A stretch of 64,000 nucleotides of DNA. Origin: Flavobacterium sp. ASV13 (GTDB taxonomy: Bacteria > Bacteroidota > Bacteroidia > Flavobacteriales > Flavobacteriaceae). The stretch covers positions 744,001 through 808,000 of the forward strand of contig NZ_JQJY01000002.1 of the NCBI RefSeq assembly GCF_000745775.1. Reading direction: 5' to 3'. The position numbers were made by a program, and so were the translations under genes. The stretch's first letter is position 1. Every line of letters starts with the position of its first letter. Below the pieces are notes generated by a model that saw nothing but the letters and a program-made list of their open reading frames with translations, did no database searches and was not told the DNA's origin. Of the stretch, positions 53,020-61,399 are shown one piece after another.

Positions 53020-53781
53020 ATGAAAAGAAGCTATTTATTTGTAATTCTATCGATTCTGATCTGTAATAATGTATCTGCCCAAGAGGCAAGTTCAGAGTAC
53101 CAGATATTTGCAAAGCGTTTTATTGAAAACATAAAAGACAACAAAAAAGAAGCATTGGCGGATCAGGTTGTTTACCCACTGAATAGGGAATATCCAATAC
53201 CTGATATAATCGATAAAGCAGATTTCATAAAGCGATATGATGAAGTTTTTGATGCTAATTTCAAAGATGAAATCATAAAATCGAATCCTGAAAAAAATTG
53301 GTATGATATGGGTTTGCGAGGCATAATGCTTAATAAGGGAAGTATTTGGCTCGACGTAGATGGACGCCTGACGGCAGTTAATTATTTGTCGAAATTTGAA
53401 ATCGATCTCAGAAAGAAACTTATTGCCGAGCAGAAAAATGATTTAGATGCAAGTATTAATTATTTCCAGACTCCGATATGCATCTTAGAAACGGCTAAAT
53501 TTATCATCAGAATCGATGATCTCGGAAAAAATAACTATCGTTTTGCATCGTGGGCAATTGGAAAAAAGATGAGTGAAAAGCCTGATATGATTCTTTATAA
53601 GGGCAAACTTATTGTCGAAGGTATTGGTGGCAATCATCAATATGAATTTGCAAATGATAAGTATACTTACGAATGTGCAATTATAATTTTGGGCGAAAAA
53701 AATTCGCCTCCGGCCAGATTTACGATATATCAGGGCAGCAAAAAAATACTTCTTCAAGATGCTAAAATTGTTTCACGATAA
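53020..53781 (+). CDS. Exported protein of unknown function
   Basis: This 253-residue protein has a signal peptide (MKRSYLFVILSILICNNVSA-QE). The body is soluble and mixed alpha/beta, with two Cys and no catalytic pattern I recognise. It ends in the perfect hairpin shared with the convergent coiled-coil gene. A site resembling parS (13/16) lies in its upstream gap (52905-52920), and its stop overlaps another (53769-53784). Confidence 0.6.
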   Translation: MKRSYLFVILSILICNNVSAQEASSEYQIFAKRFIENIKDNKKEALADQVVYPLNREYPIPDIIDKADFIKRYDEVFDANFKDEIIKSNPEKNWYDMGLRGIMLNKGSIWLDVDGRLTAVNYLSKFEIDLRKKLIAEQKNDLDASINYFQTPICILETAKFIIRIDDLGKNNYRFASWAIGKKMSEKPDMILYKGKLIVEGIGGNHQYEFANDKYTYECAIIILGEKNSPPARFTIYQGSKKILLQDAKIVSR

Positions 53782-53820
53782 ACAGAAAGCCTATTCAAAT
53801 CGAATAGGCTTTCTGTTTAT
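53778..53820. terminator. Bidirectional terminator between convergent genes
   Basis: ATAAACAGAAAGCCTATTC and GAATAGGCTTTCTGTTTAT (19-bp perfect arms, 5-nt loop) include the stop codons of both genes. Confidence 0.85.
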
Positions 53821-54260
53821 AGCGTTGACATGACTTTTTCGAGGTCTTTTTGCTGTGTTATTTGCGTTAATTTTAGTTTTTGAATAGTAACCTCGTTTTC
53901 TTTCGTTTTTATGCGCATTTTTTGCGTTTCTTCTTCAGATATGCTTGTCGTGGTAATTTTATTTTCTAGTTTTTGATTTGTTGCCTGAAGCTTTTCGATT
54001 TTATTTGTTGTTGATTTCAAATTATCTTCAGATTTAACCAGATTTTTCTTTTTTAATTCGATTTCTTTTAATTTGCTTTTTAATTCTGTAATTTTTGTAT
54101 CTAATGCTTTGTGATTTTTAGCGCTAGTATTTTTAAAATCGTTTTCTAATTTTCTTTGTTCCGCTTCCTGTGTTTTTTTATATGTATTTGTCTCTTGCGC
54201 AAAGAAATAAGAGCTATTCATCAGAAGAATTGTCAATACTATAATTTTAAATTTTTTCAT
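53817..54260 (-). CDS. Exported coiled-coil protein
   Basis: This is a 147-residue protein with a signal peptide (KIIVLTILLMNSSYFFA-QE) and then a near continuous Lys/Glu coiled-coil (LDTKITELKSKLKEIELKKKNLVKSED). The function is unknown. It has an unusual TCCCTATTT motif about 42 bp upstream (54302-54312) that resembles the hairpin near the histidine kinase genes. Confidence 0.65.
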   Translation of the reverse strand: MKKFKIIVLTILLMNSSYFFAQETNTYKKTQEAEQRKLENDFKNTSAKNHKALDTKITELKSKLKEIELKKKNLVKSEDNLKSTTNKIEKLQATNQKLENKITTTSISEEETQKMRIKTKENEVTIQKLKLTQITQQKDLEKVMSTL

Positions 54261-54353
54261 CTTTTTCTAAATTTAGTGAGGAAGCTAAATTATGAGATGA
54301 ACTAAATAGGGAATATCACTTGAGAGTTTTAAAACACTAGAATAAGCCAAAAA

Positions 54354-54383
54354 AAAAATCCGATTCAATTGAATCGGATTTTT
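54354..54383. terminator. Terminator of the HU/SPOR gene
   Basis: AAAATCCGATTC pairs with GAATCGGATTTT around AATT. On the minus strand the stem is followed by a T-run. Confidence 0.85.
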
Positions 54384-54388
54384 AAGTT

Positions 54389-55354
54389 TTATAAGTTTTC
54401 GACTAATATCCAGGCATCTGGATTTTCGCCTTTTTGAATTTCTTTTTGCGCTTTTGTAGCTTCGGCCATAGTAGCGTAACTTCCATATAAAACAGGGAAT
54501 AAGCCGTGTTTGTTTTCGCCGAGCATACGAGCCTGATAACCATCTTTGATTAACTGATCGTAAGCTTTTTTAGCATTTGCTTCACTTCTGAATGCTCCGG
54601 CCATAATATGATAAGGCATCAGTTTAGCTTCTGGAGATTCAACTTTTGCAGAGTCAACAGAAAGTGTAACCGCTGGCAATGGATTCTGAATGAAGAATGT
54701 AGCCTCCTGAATCTTGTTTTCAACTTTTTTCTGAACAGCACTTTCAACAACTAAAGTTTTTGAATCAATTTGATTTTGATACAAAGGATATCCAATGCTT
54801 CCTGTAATACCAAGTCCTAAAATAAAAATAGCAGCATATTTCAAGAAAGGATTTGAAGATCTTGTTTCTTCATCTTCATAAAGTGCTATGGTTTCTTTTT
54901 GTGAAACTTCGTCTAATTTTCTTTCTAAAACTTCTTTCTTGATAAGAGGAGAAATAAACGGACTTAATCCAAAAGAACTTGCTAAATAATTGGTTTGGTC
55001 ATTTGGTGTGAAAATGATGTTTTTTTCAGAATTCAAACGAATTTCACCAATATTTTTTAAGCTAATCGTGCCATCTTCTTCGAGCGTTTTTTGCCAGCTT
55101 AAAACCTCAAATGCGATTGCACTTACGGCAAAACCATAAGATGTTTTTTCAGCATTTGCTATATGATTTGCAAGCAAACCATCATTGTTTTTTAAATGGC
55201 TGTTGAAAGAAATCAATTTTTTAGGAGGATTAAACGAATTCGTGTTTTCATTCAGCTGTGCTGATTGAATTTCAGTTAAAAATGCACCAAATCCCGGAAC
55301 CGTTACACACTGATAACGATACAATAACTGTCCTATGTAAGTTTCGATTTTCAT
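54389..55354 (-). CDS. HU-like and SPOR domain membrane protein
   Basis: This is a 321-residue protein. Residues 1-140 form HU-type domains (CCDC81-like; MKIETYIGQLLYRYQCVTVPGFGAFLTEI and GTISLKNIGEIRLN). A single membrane segment follows near residues 170-190 (YAAIFILGLGITGSIGYPLY) and the C-terminal SPOR domain (HIMAGAFRSEANAKKAYDQLIKDGYQA) spans about residues 245-321. SPOR binds denuded glycan strands at septa. The pairing of DNA-like and peptidoglycan-binding domains is common in Bacteroidota and suggests a link between nucleoid and division site. The -7 box ends 6 bp before the ATG, so the mRNA may be leaderless. Confidence 0.92.
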   Translation of the reverse strand: MKIETYIGQLLYRYQCVTVPGFGAFLTEIQSAQLNENTNSFNPPKKLISFNSHLKNNDGLLANHIANAEKTSYGFAVSAIAFEVLSWQKTLEEDGTISLKNIGEIRLNSEKNIIFTPNDQTNYLASSFGLSPFISPLIKKEVLERKLDEVSQKETIALYEDEETRSSNPFLKYAAIFILGLGITGSIGYPLYQNQIDSKTLVVESAVQKKVENKIQEATFFIQNPLPAVTLSVDSAKVESPEAKLMPYHIMAGAFRSEANAKKAYDQLIKDGYQARMLGENKHGLFPVLYGSYATMAEATKAQKEIQKGENPDAWILVENL

Positions 55355-55359
55355 AGTAA

Positions 55360-55388
55360 CAAAGTTAGGGAACGAATATAGTTATCAA
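55360..55388 (-). promoter_or_regulatory. -33/-7 promoter of the HU/SPOR gene
   Basis: On the minus strand TTG is followed by 18 bp and TAACTTTG, ending 6 bp before the ATG. This leaves almost no leader. Confidence 0.6.
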
Positions 55389-55714
55389 AATTTTATTCAC
55401 AATTTTTATTAACAATTCTGATTTTTTTATAGACAATTGATTTTTAGATTTTTAATTAAAATCTTATTAAAATTTGTACTTTAGCTAATGCTTAATTTTT
55501 GTATTTTATTAAGAAATTACGTTTATTTTAATCTAAAATCCATTTAATTTTTATTTCTATTTTACATAATATTTTTTAAGCAATGCCAAATTGCAAACAT
55601 GTTTTATTTATTAGCCTCAATAAAGGTAGATGAAGTTAGTAATGGAAAAGATAAAAAAGTAAACTATTGATTTTCTTAAAATTAAAGTGTTTTAAGGTTT
55701 TGGATTATTTTACT

Positions 55715-55742
55715 AAATACCTATTTGTAGGTATTTTTTTTC
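55715..55742 (+). promoter_or_regulatory. Hairpin upstream of the histidine kinase operon
   Basis: AAATACCTA-TTTG-TAGGTATTT is a perfect stem followed by T's. No plus-strand gene precedes it, so it is either a terminator of an unseen transcript or an operator. A near copy lies at 58652. Confidence 0.6.
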
Positions 55743-55790
55743 TTTTATAAATACATAGATTTGATTATTATTAACTTAAAAAATTAAACT

Positions 55791-56198
55791 ATGGAAGATT
55801 ATTACGTACGAGGTACTATTTTAAAAGAAAGAAAAGCAGTTATTGCAGTAACATTACCTGCGCCTTCAGAAGATAATAAGTATGAGATTTATAAGGTCTA
55901 TAATCTCACAGACACACAAAAAAACAAAATTCTTATTCATTTTAAAGATCGCTTAGGAAAGCCTTTGGAAGCGGACGATAATTTAGTTTCATTTGTTATT
56001 GATTTAACAGGGAAGGAATTTGATTCAATTAAATTTCGTAAACGAATTATCGTAGGTCTTTATCATAAAAATGAAGATATAAACGAATCATTGGAACCAT
56101 TAGAAAAAATATTTGAAAAAACTCAATTACCTCATGGAGCCATTCCTGACTCAACTGGAAAAGGAACAATTCGAGAAGGTGAGGAAGATGGTTTATAA
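55791..56198 (+). CDS. Conserved small protein of unknown function, histidine kinase operon
   Basis: This is a 135-residue soluble protein with mixed beta-strand sequence (YYVRGTILKERKAVIAVTLPAPSEDNKYEIYKV) and no recognisable domain. It has no signal peptide. The stop overlaps the start of the histidine kinase gene by 11 bp, so it is cotranslated with it. It may be a regulator or partner of the kinase, but that is only a guess from context. Confidence 0.6.
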   Translation: MEDYYVRGTILKERKAVIAVTLPAPSEDNKYEIYKVYNLTDTQKNKILIHFKDRLGKPLEADDNLVSFVIDLTGKEFDSIKFRKRIIVGLYHKNEDINESLEPLEKIFEKTQLPHGAIPDSTGKGTIREGEEDGL

Positions 56199-57984
56199 TC
56201 GATTACATATAACTTTTTGTTTTATGCTCACTTTACTTTGTACAGTGAGCATTTGCATGGGGCAAAATAAAGTTTTGAGTTCCATCGAAAAATCCATTGA
56301 AAAAGGGAAGTCTAAAGAAGCATTAAAGGAACTTTCTCTCATAAATACTACTACTTTTTCGCCCGAAGATTTAGGATATTATTATTTTTTGACAGCGAAA
56401 AGTTATAGTAAACAAAACAACGATGTAAAAGCCATTGAAAATTATCTAATGGCAAAAAAACAATATCTGAAAGCCAATATTGTCGAGAAAGCTATGGAAA
56501 TAAATCTCAACATTGCTTCGTTATTAGTGACTTACAAAGACAATACTCAAAAGCATCAATTCTATCTCAAAGAATATATGGATTATGCTTTTTCTACAAA
56601 AGATGATTTTAAAATTCTTAAAGGTTATGTTCAATTAGCTTCTTTAAAAATAAACAGCAAAGAAGCTCAGGAGAGTCTTTCTTATTTTAGAAAAGCATTA
56701 ATTCTAAACAAAAAAGTAAAGGACAAAAAGCTTGAGAGTAAGATATATAATAATCTGGCTGTGCTTTTTAGTGATGTTTTATACAAACCAGATTCCAGTT
56801 TGTATTATCTGCGTAAAGATAATTTGCTTTTACATCAGGAAAAAAGACCAAATCCCAACTACATTTGTTATAACTTGATGAATCAGGCATCAAATTATTC
56901 TCAGCTTCGTCAGTACCAAAAAGCAATTGATTTATTACATCAGGCAGATAAAATAAAGCTGATTGAATATGTTAAAGTTAACAAGGAAAACATTAATAAA
57001 TTTCTTTATTTGAATTACAAAGACGCCAATAATCTTAATAAAGCATTATATCACTTAGAAATTTCAAATAAATATCATGATTCTTTAAATACAGAGCAGC
57101 AAAATATTGCCATTAATAATTTTGATACCAAATACAAAACCAAGGAAAAAGAACTTGAAAATCTTCAGTTAAAAACAGACATTAAAATAAACAATGTAAT
57201 TTTATATCTGATAGCGAGTATTTTAATTATTGTTTTGTTAATTAGTGTTTTAGGATATAAAAACATCACTAAAAAGAAAAAAATTGCAGAACAAGAGAAA
57301 CTAATTGAAATACAAAAAACCGAAAAAATACTCAGAGACCAAGAGCTAAATGATATTGATTTAATGCTCGAAAGTCAGGAAAAAGAACGTCAAAATATTG
57401 CCAACGAATTGCATGATGATTTGGGCAGCATTTTGGCTACTTTAAAATTAAATTTCCAAAATCTGAAGCGCCAAAGTGAAGTTGCAAACCAACCAGAAAA
57501 TAAGCTTTACGACAAAACCGATGTATTATTAGAAGAAGCTTATCAAAAGGTTCGAAATATTGCACATCTCAAAAATTTAGGAGTTATCGGTAGCGAAGGA
57601 TTGTTGGTTGCAGTTAATAAAATGGCAGATAAAATGAGTGTTTTAGAACATTTAATTATCAATGTTATTCCGTTTGAACTTACAGAAAGATTGGAAAATA
57701 CGATAGAAGTTGCCTTATTTCGAATGATCCAGGAACTTTGTACAAACATTATAAAACATTCTGAAGCAACAGAAGTAAATATCTATTTAACACAAGGATC
57801 ACCAAAGGAAATTAATGTCATTATTGAAGATAATGGCAAAGGATTCAATCCGAAAACGATAGTCGGAAAATCCGGCATTGGCCTTAAAAACATGGAGAAA
57901 AAAGTAGAACAGATGGGCGGAACATTTACGATAGATTCGATTTTGACTAAAGGAACTTCCATCATTATAGATTTGCCATTATGA
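56188..57984 (+). CDS. TPR-containing sensor histidine kinase
   Basis: This is a roughly 598-residue kinase. It has a signal peptide (residues 1-24), about 280 residues of TPR-like helical repeats (ALKELSLINTTTFS..., IENYLMAKKQYLKANIV...), one membrane segment near 335-357, then a coiled coil, a HisKA_3 domain with phosphoacceptor His near 409 (ANELHDDLGSIL) and a HATPase_c domain (ELCTNIIKHSEAT, EDNGKGFNP, GIGLKNMEKKV). The periplasmic TPR part probably senses a protein or peptide. It overlaps the regulator gene by ATGA. ATG 56188 is chosen over 56113, because the signal peptide follows it. Confidence 0.92.
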   Translation: MVYNRLHITFCFMLTLLCTVSICMGQNKVLSSIEKSIEKGKSKEALKELSLINTTTFSPEDLGYYYFLTAKSYSKQNNDVKAIENYLMAKKQYLKANIVEKAMEINLNIASLLVTYKDNTQKHQFYLKEYMDYAFSTKDDFKILKGYVQLASLKINSKEAQESLSYFRKALILNKKVKDKKLESKIYNNLAVLFSDVLYKPDSSLYYLRKDNLLLHQEKRPNPNYICYNLMNQASNYSQLRQYQKAIDLLHQADKIKLIEYVKVNKENINKFLYLNYKDANNLNKALYHLEISNKYHDSLNTEQQNIAINNFDTKYKTKEKELENLQLKTDIKINNVILYLIASILIIVLLISVLGYKNITKKKKIAEQEKLIEIQKTEKILRDQELNDIDLMLESQEKERQNIANELHDDLGSILATLKLNFQNLKRQSEVANQPENKLYDKTDVLLEEAYQKVRNIAHLKNLGVIGSEGLLVAVNKMADKMSVLEHLIINVIPFELTERLENTIEVALFRMIQELCTNIIKHSEATEVNIYLTQGSPKEINVIIEDNGKGFNPKTIVGKSGIGLKNMEKKVEQMGGTFTIDSILTKGTSIIIDLPL

Positions 57985-58592
57985 TCACAATAATAATTTC
58001 CGAAGACCATCAGTCGCTTATAGACGGTATTAAACTTTCTTTAGAATTTGAAGAGGATATTACCGTTGTTGGTGAAGCCAATGATGGAGATGAATTAATA
58101 CAATTGGTTCGAAATAAAAGACCACAGATTGTAATTACAGATATCCGAATGCCAAAATGTGACGGAATTAGTGCTACTAGGATAATTAAGCGTGAATTTC
58201 CTGAGATCAAAATTATTGCTTTTAGCATGTTTGATCAGTCCGAAGCTGTTCAGCAAATGAAAGAAGCCGGAGCCTCAGGATATATTATGAAAAACTCCCC
58301 ACTTAAAAAATTAATTCAAGCAATTAGAGCCGTTATAAGCAACGAAACTTTTTTTGACGACGCAATTGTTGTAAAAGACGAATTAACGAAAGAAAACATT
58401 CTTTTAAGCACTAGAGAGAAGGCAATTTTAAGACTTATTGGAGAAGGAAAAACATCTAACGAAATCGCTGAAGAACTTTTTATAAGTAAAAGCACCGTAG
58501 ATACCCATCGTAAAAATATCCTCAAAAAAATGAATCTCTATGGCAAAACCGATTTAATACGTTTTGCTGTAGAACGGAAATATGATTTTTAA
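57981..58592 (+). CDS. NarL/LuxR family response regulator
   Basis: This is a 203-residue regulator. The receiver domain has the phosphoacceptor Asp54 in VITDIRMPKCDG, and conserved Thr/Lys positions in ASGYIMKNSPLKKL. The C-terminal LuxR helix-turn-helix (STREKAILRLIGEGKTSNEIAEELFISKSTVDTHRKNI) binds DNA. It pairs with the histidine kinase upstream through an ATGA overlap. The nearest candidates for target DNA are the CCTA-TTTG-TAGG hairpins at 55715 and 58652. Confidence 0.93.
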   Translation: MITIIISEDHQSLIDGIKLSLEFEEDITVVGEANDGDELIQLVRNKRPQIVITDIRMPKCDGISATRIIKREFPEIKIIAFSMFDQSEAVQQMKEAGASGYIMKNSPLKKLIQAIRAVISNETFFDDAIVVKDELTKENILLSTREKAILRLIGEGKTSNEIAEELFISKSTVDTHRKNILKKMNLYGKTDLIRFAVERKYDF

Positions 58593-58651
58593 ATTTCCCT
58601 ATAACAGACTTAATGAAGATATAAATTAATTGAAATAAATTTTAACCAAAA

Positions 58652-58678
58652 AATCCCTATTTGTAGGGATTTTTTTTT
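58652..58678 (+). terminator. Hairpin after the response regulator gene
   Basis: AATCCCTA-TTTG-TAGGGATT is followed by nine T's. It may end the kinase operon. The loop and the CCTA/TAGG core match those of 55715-55742. Confidence 0.7.
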
Positions 58679-58764
58679 GCCTCATAATTTAGAATTTTGG
58701 TTTAATAATCAACCAGTTAGCCGAAAAGGGTAAATAGAGTAGGCAAACCTAAAAAACATAAATT

Positions 58765-59997
58765 ATGAAACCGAAAATTATGCTAATGCTAATATTAATT
58801 TGTGGCTATTCATTAAGCGCACAAACAGTAGGAACGCTCGTTGCTGGGGCAAAAACACTTGACAATACCGTTAATACAGCTATTGAAAAGGCTGATAATG
58901 TTTTATCTGATCAGCAAAGAACCTTGTATATTAATTTGCTTAACTATACATCATATTTAAACGGAGTAGTTAAATCACTTGGTGATGATGCAGACAGGAG
59001 TTTAACTCAGAAAGAATTGGCTATTCTTAATGATGTGAATGCAATAAATGGAAAATTGGAAAGTTCGATAGGGGACTTACTTAATGGACTTGAAGATGGC
59101 TCAACAACTATTGAAAATGCTGCTGCTAGAATTATTGGTTCTGATAAATCTCCTAGTCCAACATTTTTTAAAATACCAATGCTTACGGCAGCGCAAAATA
59201 AAAATATTGTGATTGATATAAAAGGGGTAAGACTTAATAATAATAAGAATTATATTGTTTTTGCGGGAAAAACTATCCCTGTAACCTCAATTAGTAGTGA
59301 GAAATTAATTTCGTTTACAATACCGTTAACTCAAGCAGATTTATTCTCTCCAGATTCAATAAACACCTTTAAATTATTTTTATTTCAGAAAAGACTTATT
59401 GGTAAAGATAAAGAGTATATATATACTCCAAGATTTATTGTTGTTCCAAAAAATTTAGCCACAGTTAAAACCTTTTATAAAGTACAATATAAAGTTAGAG
59501 AAGAAAGTAACGGACAGACCGATATAGTTCATGCAACATCAGGGAGTAACAAAACAAAGGATGTAGAGAAACAATTTAATATCTATAACTCTGCAGCTGA
59601 AGGATGGAAAATTGATAAAAATTCAGTGGTATGCTGGAAGGAAAGTGGGAATGGTGATAAACATGGTTTTGGTGGACCTTATAGACACACAATGACAGAT
59701 GTTTCATTCGTTGCAAAGGCTTATGCAAAAGATGGACATGCAACTTGTCGTTGTAAGTGGAATGAATATAGAATTGTTCCAAAAGATTCTATTGAAACGT
59801 CAGAAGTAAAAATTGATTTTAATCAGCAAGAAATTGTTTCGCTTCCTGACAATCTTATTAGTTTAGTTAGAACTGAGGCTAAGTATTACGATGGTTCAGT
59901 TTTTAAATCAGCGAGTTCCAGTTTTAAAAACAATTATATTGAGTTTAATTTTAGACAGTTAGAAAAAGTTTTTGAAGTTAAATTTTCAGCAAAATAA
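58765..59997 (+). CDS. Exported protein of unknown function
   Basis: This 410-residue protein has a signal peptide (MKPKIMLMLILICGYSLSA-QT). The middle is beta-rich (IDIKGVRLNNNKNYIVFAGKTI) and there are Cys pairs near residues 290-330 (VVCWKESGNGDKHGFG, ATCRCKW). No family is recognised. It lies after the kinase operon and a possible regulator site, so it may be one of its targets. Confidence 0.6.
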   Translation: MKPKIMLMLILICGYSLSAQTVGTLVAGAKTLDNTVNTAIEKADNVLSDQQRTLYINLLNYTSYLNGVVKSLGDDADRSLTQKELAILNDVNAINGKLESSIGDLLNGLEDGSTTIENAAARIIGSDKSPSPTFFKIPMLTAAQNKNIVIDIKGVRLNNNKNYIVFAGKTIPVTSISSEKLISFTIPLTQADLFSPDSINTFKLFLFQKRLIGKDKEYIYTPRFIVVPKNLATVKTFYKVQYKVREESNGQTDIVHATSGSNKTKDVEKQFNIYNSAAEGWKIDKNSVVCWKESGNGDKHGFGGPYRHTMTDVSFVAKAYAKDGHATCRCKWNEYRIVPKDSIETSEVKIDFNQQEIVSLPDNLISLVRTEAKYYDGSVFKSASSSFKNNYIEFNFRQLEKVFEVKFSAK

Positions 59998-60080
59998 AAA
60001 AGAATGAAATAAAACAGATGTTTTATTTTTTAATGAATTAGAAATAATCTTTAGAATGACATTTAAAGTTAGCCTACTAA

Positions 60081-60118
60081 ACAGCTGCATAAAAAAATTA
60101 TGTAGCTGTTTTTTATTT
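60081..60118 (+). terminator. Terminator of the 58765-59997 gene
   Basis: ACAGCTGCATAA pairs with TTATGTAGCTGT (one mismatch), followed by T's. Confidence 0.75.
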
Positions 60119-60142
60119 TCGAAAGAATTTACTTATATTTTA

Positions 60143-60150
60143 TATCTTTG
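60143..60150 (+). promoter_or_regulatory. -7 promoter element for dprA
   Basis: TATCTTTG matches TAnnTTTG exactly, 74 bp before the chosen ATG at 60224. No -33 TTG was found. Confidence 0.45.
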
Positions 60151-60223
60151 CAATTTTTGAAATAAATCCAATATTTGTTTTAAAAACCTATTTTTTCACC
60201 GCCATTTAATGTATTCAATATCC

Positions 60224-61324
60224 ATGTCAGATCAAGATTTATTTTATTTATTAGCCCTAATGAAAGTGGATGGAGTTGGAGATATTATGGCTAAAAAATT
60301 GTTGTCGAATTTTGGAAATGCTGAAGCTATTTTTAAAGCAAAATCAAAGGAAATAGCTGCAATTGATGGAATTGGTGCGGTTTTATTAAAAAACCTTAAA
60401 GATAAAACGGTATTCGAAAAAGCCGCAAAAGAATTAGAATTTATAAAATCGGATAATATAAAAGTTTCCTATTTTCAGGATGGAAATTATCCGGATAAAC
60501 TTAAACATTGTATCGACGGTCCGGTGCTCATATTTACTTCTGGTAATATAGATTTAAGTAGCAAAAAGATTATAAGTATTGTTGGAACTCGTCAGATAAC
60601 TTCTTATGGAACAGAATTTTGTCGAAAACTTATTGAAGATCTCGCGCCTCTGGATCCCGTTATTATAAGTGGTTTCGCCTATGGAGTCGATATCGTAGCA
60701 CATCAATTGGCCTTGGAAAATAATCTACAAACAATAGGTGTTTTGGCACACGGATTAAATCAGATTTATCCACGAGCGCATAAAAAATACATGGTAAAAA
60801 TGGAAGAAAATGGCGGGTTTATTACTGAATTCTGGAGTTCTTCAAGTCCTGACAAAGAAAAGTTTGTACGCCGAAATCGAATTGTTGCGGGCATGACCGA
60901 AGCTACGATCGTGATTGAATCTGCAGACAAAGGCGGTTCATTGATTACAGCCAATTTAGCGAATGATTATAATCGGGAAGTTTTTGCCGTTCCAGGCCGT
61001 GTTACAGACCGATATAGTCAAGGTTGCAATAATCTTATTAAAACGCAAAAGGCAAATGTTTTAACCAGTGCCGCCGATTTGATTTACGTACTAAACTGGG
61101 ATCTTGAAAATAAACCTAAATCGGTGCAAAGACAGCTTTTTGTGGAGTTAAATCCTGATGAAGAATGTATCTATAATTTCTTGATTAAAAACGGAAAAGA
61201 GTTATTAGATATCATTGCTTTAGAGTGCAATTTTCCAATTTTTAAAATATCTGGAATTCTCTTAAACATGGAACTTAAAGGCTTAATTCGACCTTTGCCC
61301 GGCAAAATGTTCGAAGCAATTTAA
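60224..61324 (+). CDS. dprA: DNA-processing protein DprA
   Basis: This is a protein of about 366 residues. It has an N-terminal helix-hairpin-helix region (MKVDGVGDIMAKKLLSNFGN), the Rossmann-type DNA-binding core with IISIVGTRQITSYG and SGFAYGVDIVAHQLAL, and a C-terminal winged-helix domain. DprA loads RecA onto incoming single-stranded DNA in transformation. ATG 60209 is also possible, but homology begins at MSDQDLFY, so 60224 is preferred. Confidence 0.92.
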   Translation: MSDQDLFYLLALMKVDGVGDIMAKKLLSNFGNAEAIFKAKSKEIAAIDGIGAVLLKNLKDKTVFEKAAKELEFIKSDNIKVSYFQDGNYPDKLKHCIDGPVLIFTSGNIDLSSKKIISIVGTRQITSYGTEFCRKLIEDLAPLDPVIISGFAYGVDIVAHQLALENNLQTIGVLAHGLNQIYPRAHKKYMVKMEENGGFITEFWSSSSPDKEKFVRRNRIVAGMTEATIVIESADKGGSLITANLANDYNREVFAVPGRVTDRYSQGCNNLIKTQKANVLTSAADLIYVLNWDLENKPKSVQRQLFVELNPDEECIYNFLIKNGKELLDIIALECNFPIFKISGILLNMELKGLIRPLPGKMFEAI

Positions 61325-61345
61325 GTGTTTTTTTAACACAGAAAC

Positions 61346-61375
61346 TTGGATTAAATGATATAAAGAATATATTTG
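61346..61375 (+). promoter_or_regulatory. -33/-7 promoter of the 61400-62257 gene
   Basis: TTG (61346-61348) is followed by 19 bp and TATATTTG (61368-61375). This fits the Bacteroidota consensus well and argues for ATG 61400 instead of TTG 61373. Confidence 0.7.
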
Positions 61376-61399
61376 TTTAACCAAAAAACTAAAGTTAAA

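Larger units (their letters stand above)
55355..55790. other. Intergenic region before the histidine kinase operon
   Basis: About 436 bp with no convincing gene. A 23-codon open frame at about 55600 is present but lacks a ribosome site. The hairpin at 55715-55736 lies 55 bp before the first gene. Confidence 0.55.

Noticed and set aside
55600-55671. A 23-codon open frame starting MFYLLASIKVDEVSNG before the kinase operon
   Set aside because: No ribosome binding site, short, and in AT-rich DNA where such frames are common. Kept only as a note.
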